Of a stretch of 5,534 bases of DNA, positions 4,526 to 5,534 are shown in pieces. Source of the stretch: an uncultured Candidatus Pelagibacter sp. (GTDB taxonomy: Bacteria; Pseudomonadota; Alphaproteobacteria; Pelagibacterales; Pelagibacteraceae); contig CAJWKX010000046.1 of assembly GCA_913043015.1 (NCBI GenBank), positions 1-5,534 on the forward strand, written 5' to 3'. The notes under the pieces were generated by a model, which searched no databases, was not told the origin of the DNA, and saw nothing but the letters and a program-made list of their open reading frames with translations. The position numbers and the translations under genes were made by a program. Each line of letters begins with the position of its first letter. The stretch's first letter is position 1.

Positions 4526-5534
4526 TGCAAGATTATGAATATTTTGATCTTGGTGATTTTAAACTTCTCTCAGGAACATTATTAAAATCAGCAAAACTTG
4601 CTTATAAAACATACGGAACTATAAATAATAGTTGTGATAATGTTATAGTTTTACCTACGTTTTATACTGGTACACACAAACGAAACGAAAGTTTTATTGG
4701 ACCAGATAGAGCCATTAATCCAAATAAATATTTTATTGTTTCTATTAATATGTTTGGAAATGGACTTTCATCATCTCCTAGTAACAGTTTATCTCCACAG
4801 GATGGACCGCGTTTTCCCAATATAACACTTTGGGACAATATTAATTGTCAGGATAAATTATTAACACAAAAACTTAATGTTAAAAAAATAGCTCTTGTTG
4901 CAGGATGGTCTATGGCTGGTTGCCAAGCATATCAGTGGGCAGCTCAATATCCCAATATGGTCAAGGCAATTCTACCATTCTGTGCTTCAGCAAAAACTTC
5001 AATTCATAACCATGTTTTTTTAGAAGGTGTTAAAGCTGCACTTGTGGCTGATAAAAAATGGAATAATGGTGATTATAAATCTCCACCAGTTGCAGGTCTG
5101 AAAGCTTTTGGAAGAGTCTATGCAGGATGGGCTTTTTCGCAAGGTTTTTATAGAGAAGAACTTTATAAAAAACTCGGTTTTGAATCAGTTGAAGATCTGC
5201 TTAAAAATTGGGAAAATGATCATGTAGAAAATTGGGATGCAAATAATCTTTTAACTAAAATTCATACTTGGCAAACTGTAAATATAAGTGCTGGACCAAT
5301 TTACAATAATAATTTTGAGAAAGCATTGAGCTCAATTCAAGCTCGAACAATTATAATGCCGTGTAATCAAGATTTATATTTTAGAACTAAAGATAATGAA
5401 ATTGAAGCTAATTATATTCCCAATGTTTCTCTTCGACCTTACGATTCTCTTTTTGGTCATTGTGTAGCCAATCCTGGAAATGATAAAAATTTTGAATTAG
5501 AGCTTGATAAGAATATTAACGAATTACTGCAAGA
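4525..5534 (+). CDS. MetX-like alpha/beta-hydrolase (3' truncated by window end)
   Basis: The open frame starts at ATG 4525, sharing one base with the ligase stop (TAATG), and runs 336 codons to the window edge without a stop. The protein matches the MetX-like branch of the alpha/beta-hydrolases: LAYKTYGTIN (25-34), NPNKYFIVSINMFGNG (65-80), FPNITLWDN (97-105), the nucleophile elbow GWSMAG with S129 (codon 4909-4911), NQDLYF with D283, and FGHC with H312. The Ser-Asp-His triad is therefore complete, and from the family's usual 340-350 residues only a short tail is missing. Such proteins are often labelled homoserine O-acetyltransferase, but the elbow here is GWSMAGCQ rather than the GGSMGGMQ of true MetX, and the gene lies in a catabolic cluster, so a pathway-specific hydrolase or acyltransferase is more likely. 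The overlap with the ligase suggests linked function, for instance acting on the amide the ligase makes. Confidence 0.85.
   Translation, partial: MQDYEYFDLGDFKLLSGTLLKSAKLAYKTYGTINNSCDNVIVLPTFYTGTHKRNESFIGPDRAINPNKYFIVSINMFGNGLSSSPSNSLSPQDGPRFPNITLWDNINCQDKLLTQKLNVKKIALVAGWSMAGCQAYQWAAQYPNMVKAILPFCASAKTSIHNHVFLEGVKAALVADKKWNNGDYKSPPVAGLKAFGRVYAGWAFSQGFYREELYKKLGFESVEDLLKNWENDHVENWDANNLLTKIHTWQTVNISAGPIYNNNFEKALSSIQARTIIMPCNQDLYFRTKDNEIEANYIPNVSLRPYDSLFGHCVANPGNDKNFELELDKNINELLQ

Noticed and set aside
4525..5534. Biosynthetic homoserine O-acetyltransferase (metX)
   Set aside because: The elbow sequence differs from the MetX signature and no methionine-pathway gene is nearby; kept as MetX-like hydrolase only.

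Overview
The window is a tightly packed, entirely plus-strand stretch of very AT-rich DNA (roughly 30% G+C by eye, not computed). It holds seven protein-coding genes and almost no intergenic sequence. AT-rich codons, many Lys/Asn residues, gaps of 0-41 bases and protein types common in marine Alphaproteobacteria suggest a streamlined planktonic alphaproteobacterium (SAR11/Pelagibacterales, HIMB59 or similar). This placement is inferred from composition and gene content; there is no rRNA or other phylogenetic marker.

Layout: (1) the last 43 codons of an EamA/DMT-type membrane transporter (2-133); (2) a 2-oxoglutarate/Fe(II) dioxygenase of the isopenicillin-N-synthase-like superfamily (134-1105), whose ATG directly follows the transporter stop; (3) a Rieske non-haem iron oxygenase alpha subunit (1147-2226); (4) an E. 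coli-type glyoxalase I-like VOC protein (2241-2660); (5) a small Cys-rich EutQ-like cupin (2680-3075); (6) a type III glutamine-synthetase-like ligase (3092-4525); (7) a MetX-like alpha/beta-hydrolase (4525 to the window end, 3' truncated), overlapping the ligase by one base. No stretch over 300 bases lacks a gene. No tRNA, rRNA, CRISPR, transposon or convincing intrinsic terminator was seen.

How the genes may work together (inference): genes 3-7 look like one transcription unit for an oxidative catabolic pathway acting on a nitrogen compound. The Rieske oxygenase has a Glu at the electron-bridging position, as I recall for carnitine-type oxygenases that cleave C-N bonds. The ligase aligns with Ala where bacterial glutamine synthetase has its ammonium-binding Asp, so it probably joins glutamate (or another acid) to an organic amine rather than to ammonia. 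The glyoxalase-like protein could handle a 2-oxoaldehyde intermediate, and the MetX-like hydrolase could cleave or transfer an acyl group. The transporter and 2-oxoglutarate dioxygenase just upstream may supply or pre-oxidise the substrate. The combination recalls, without matching, the gamma-glutamylanilide route and methylated-amine pathways. The substrate cannot be read from this sequence, and the Rieske enzyme's reductase is not in the window.
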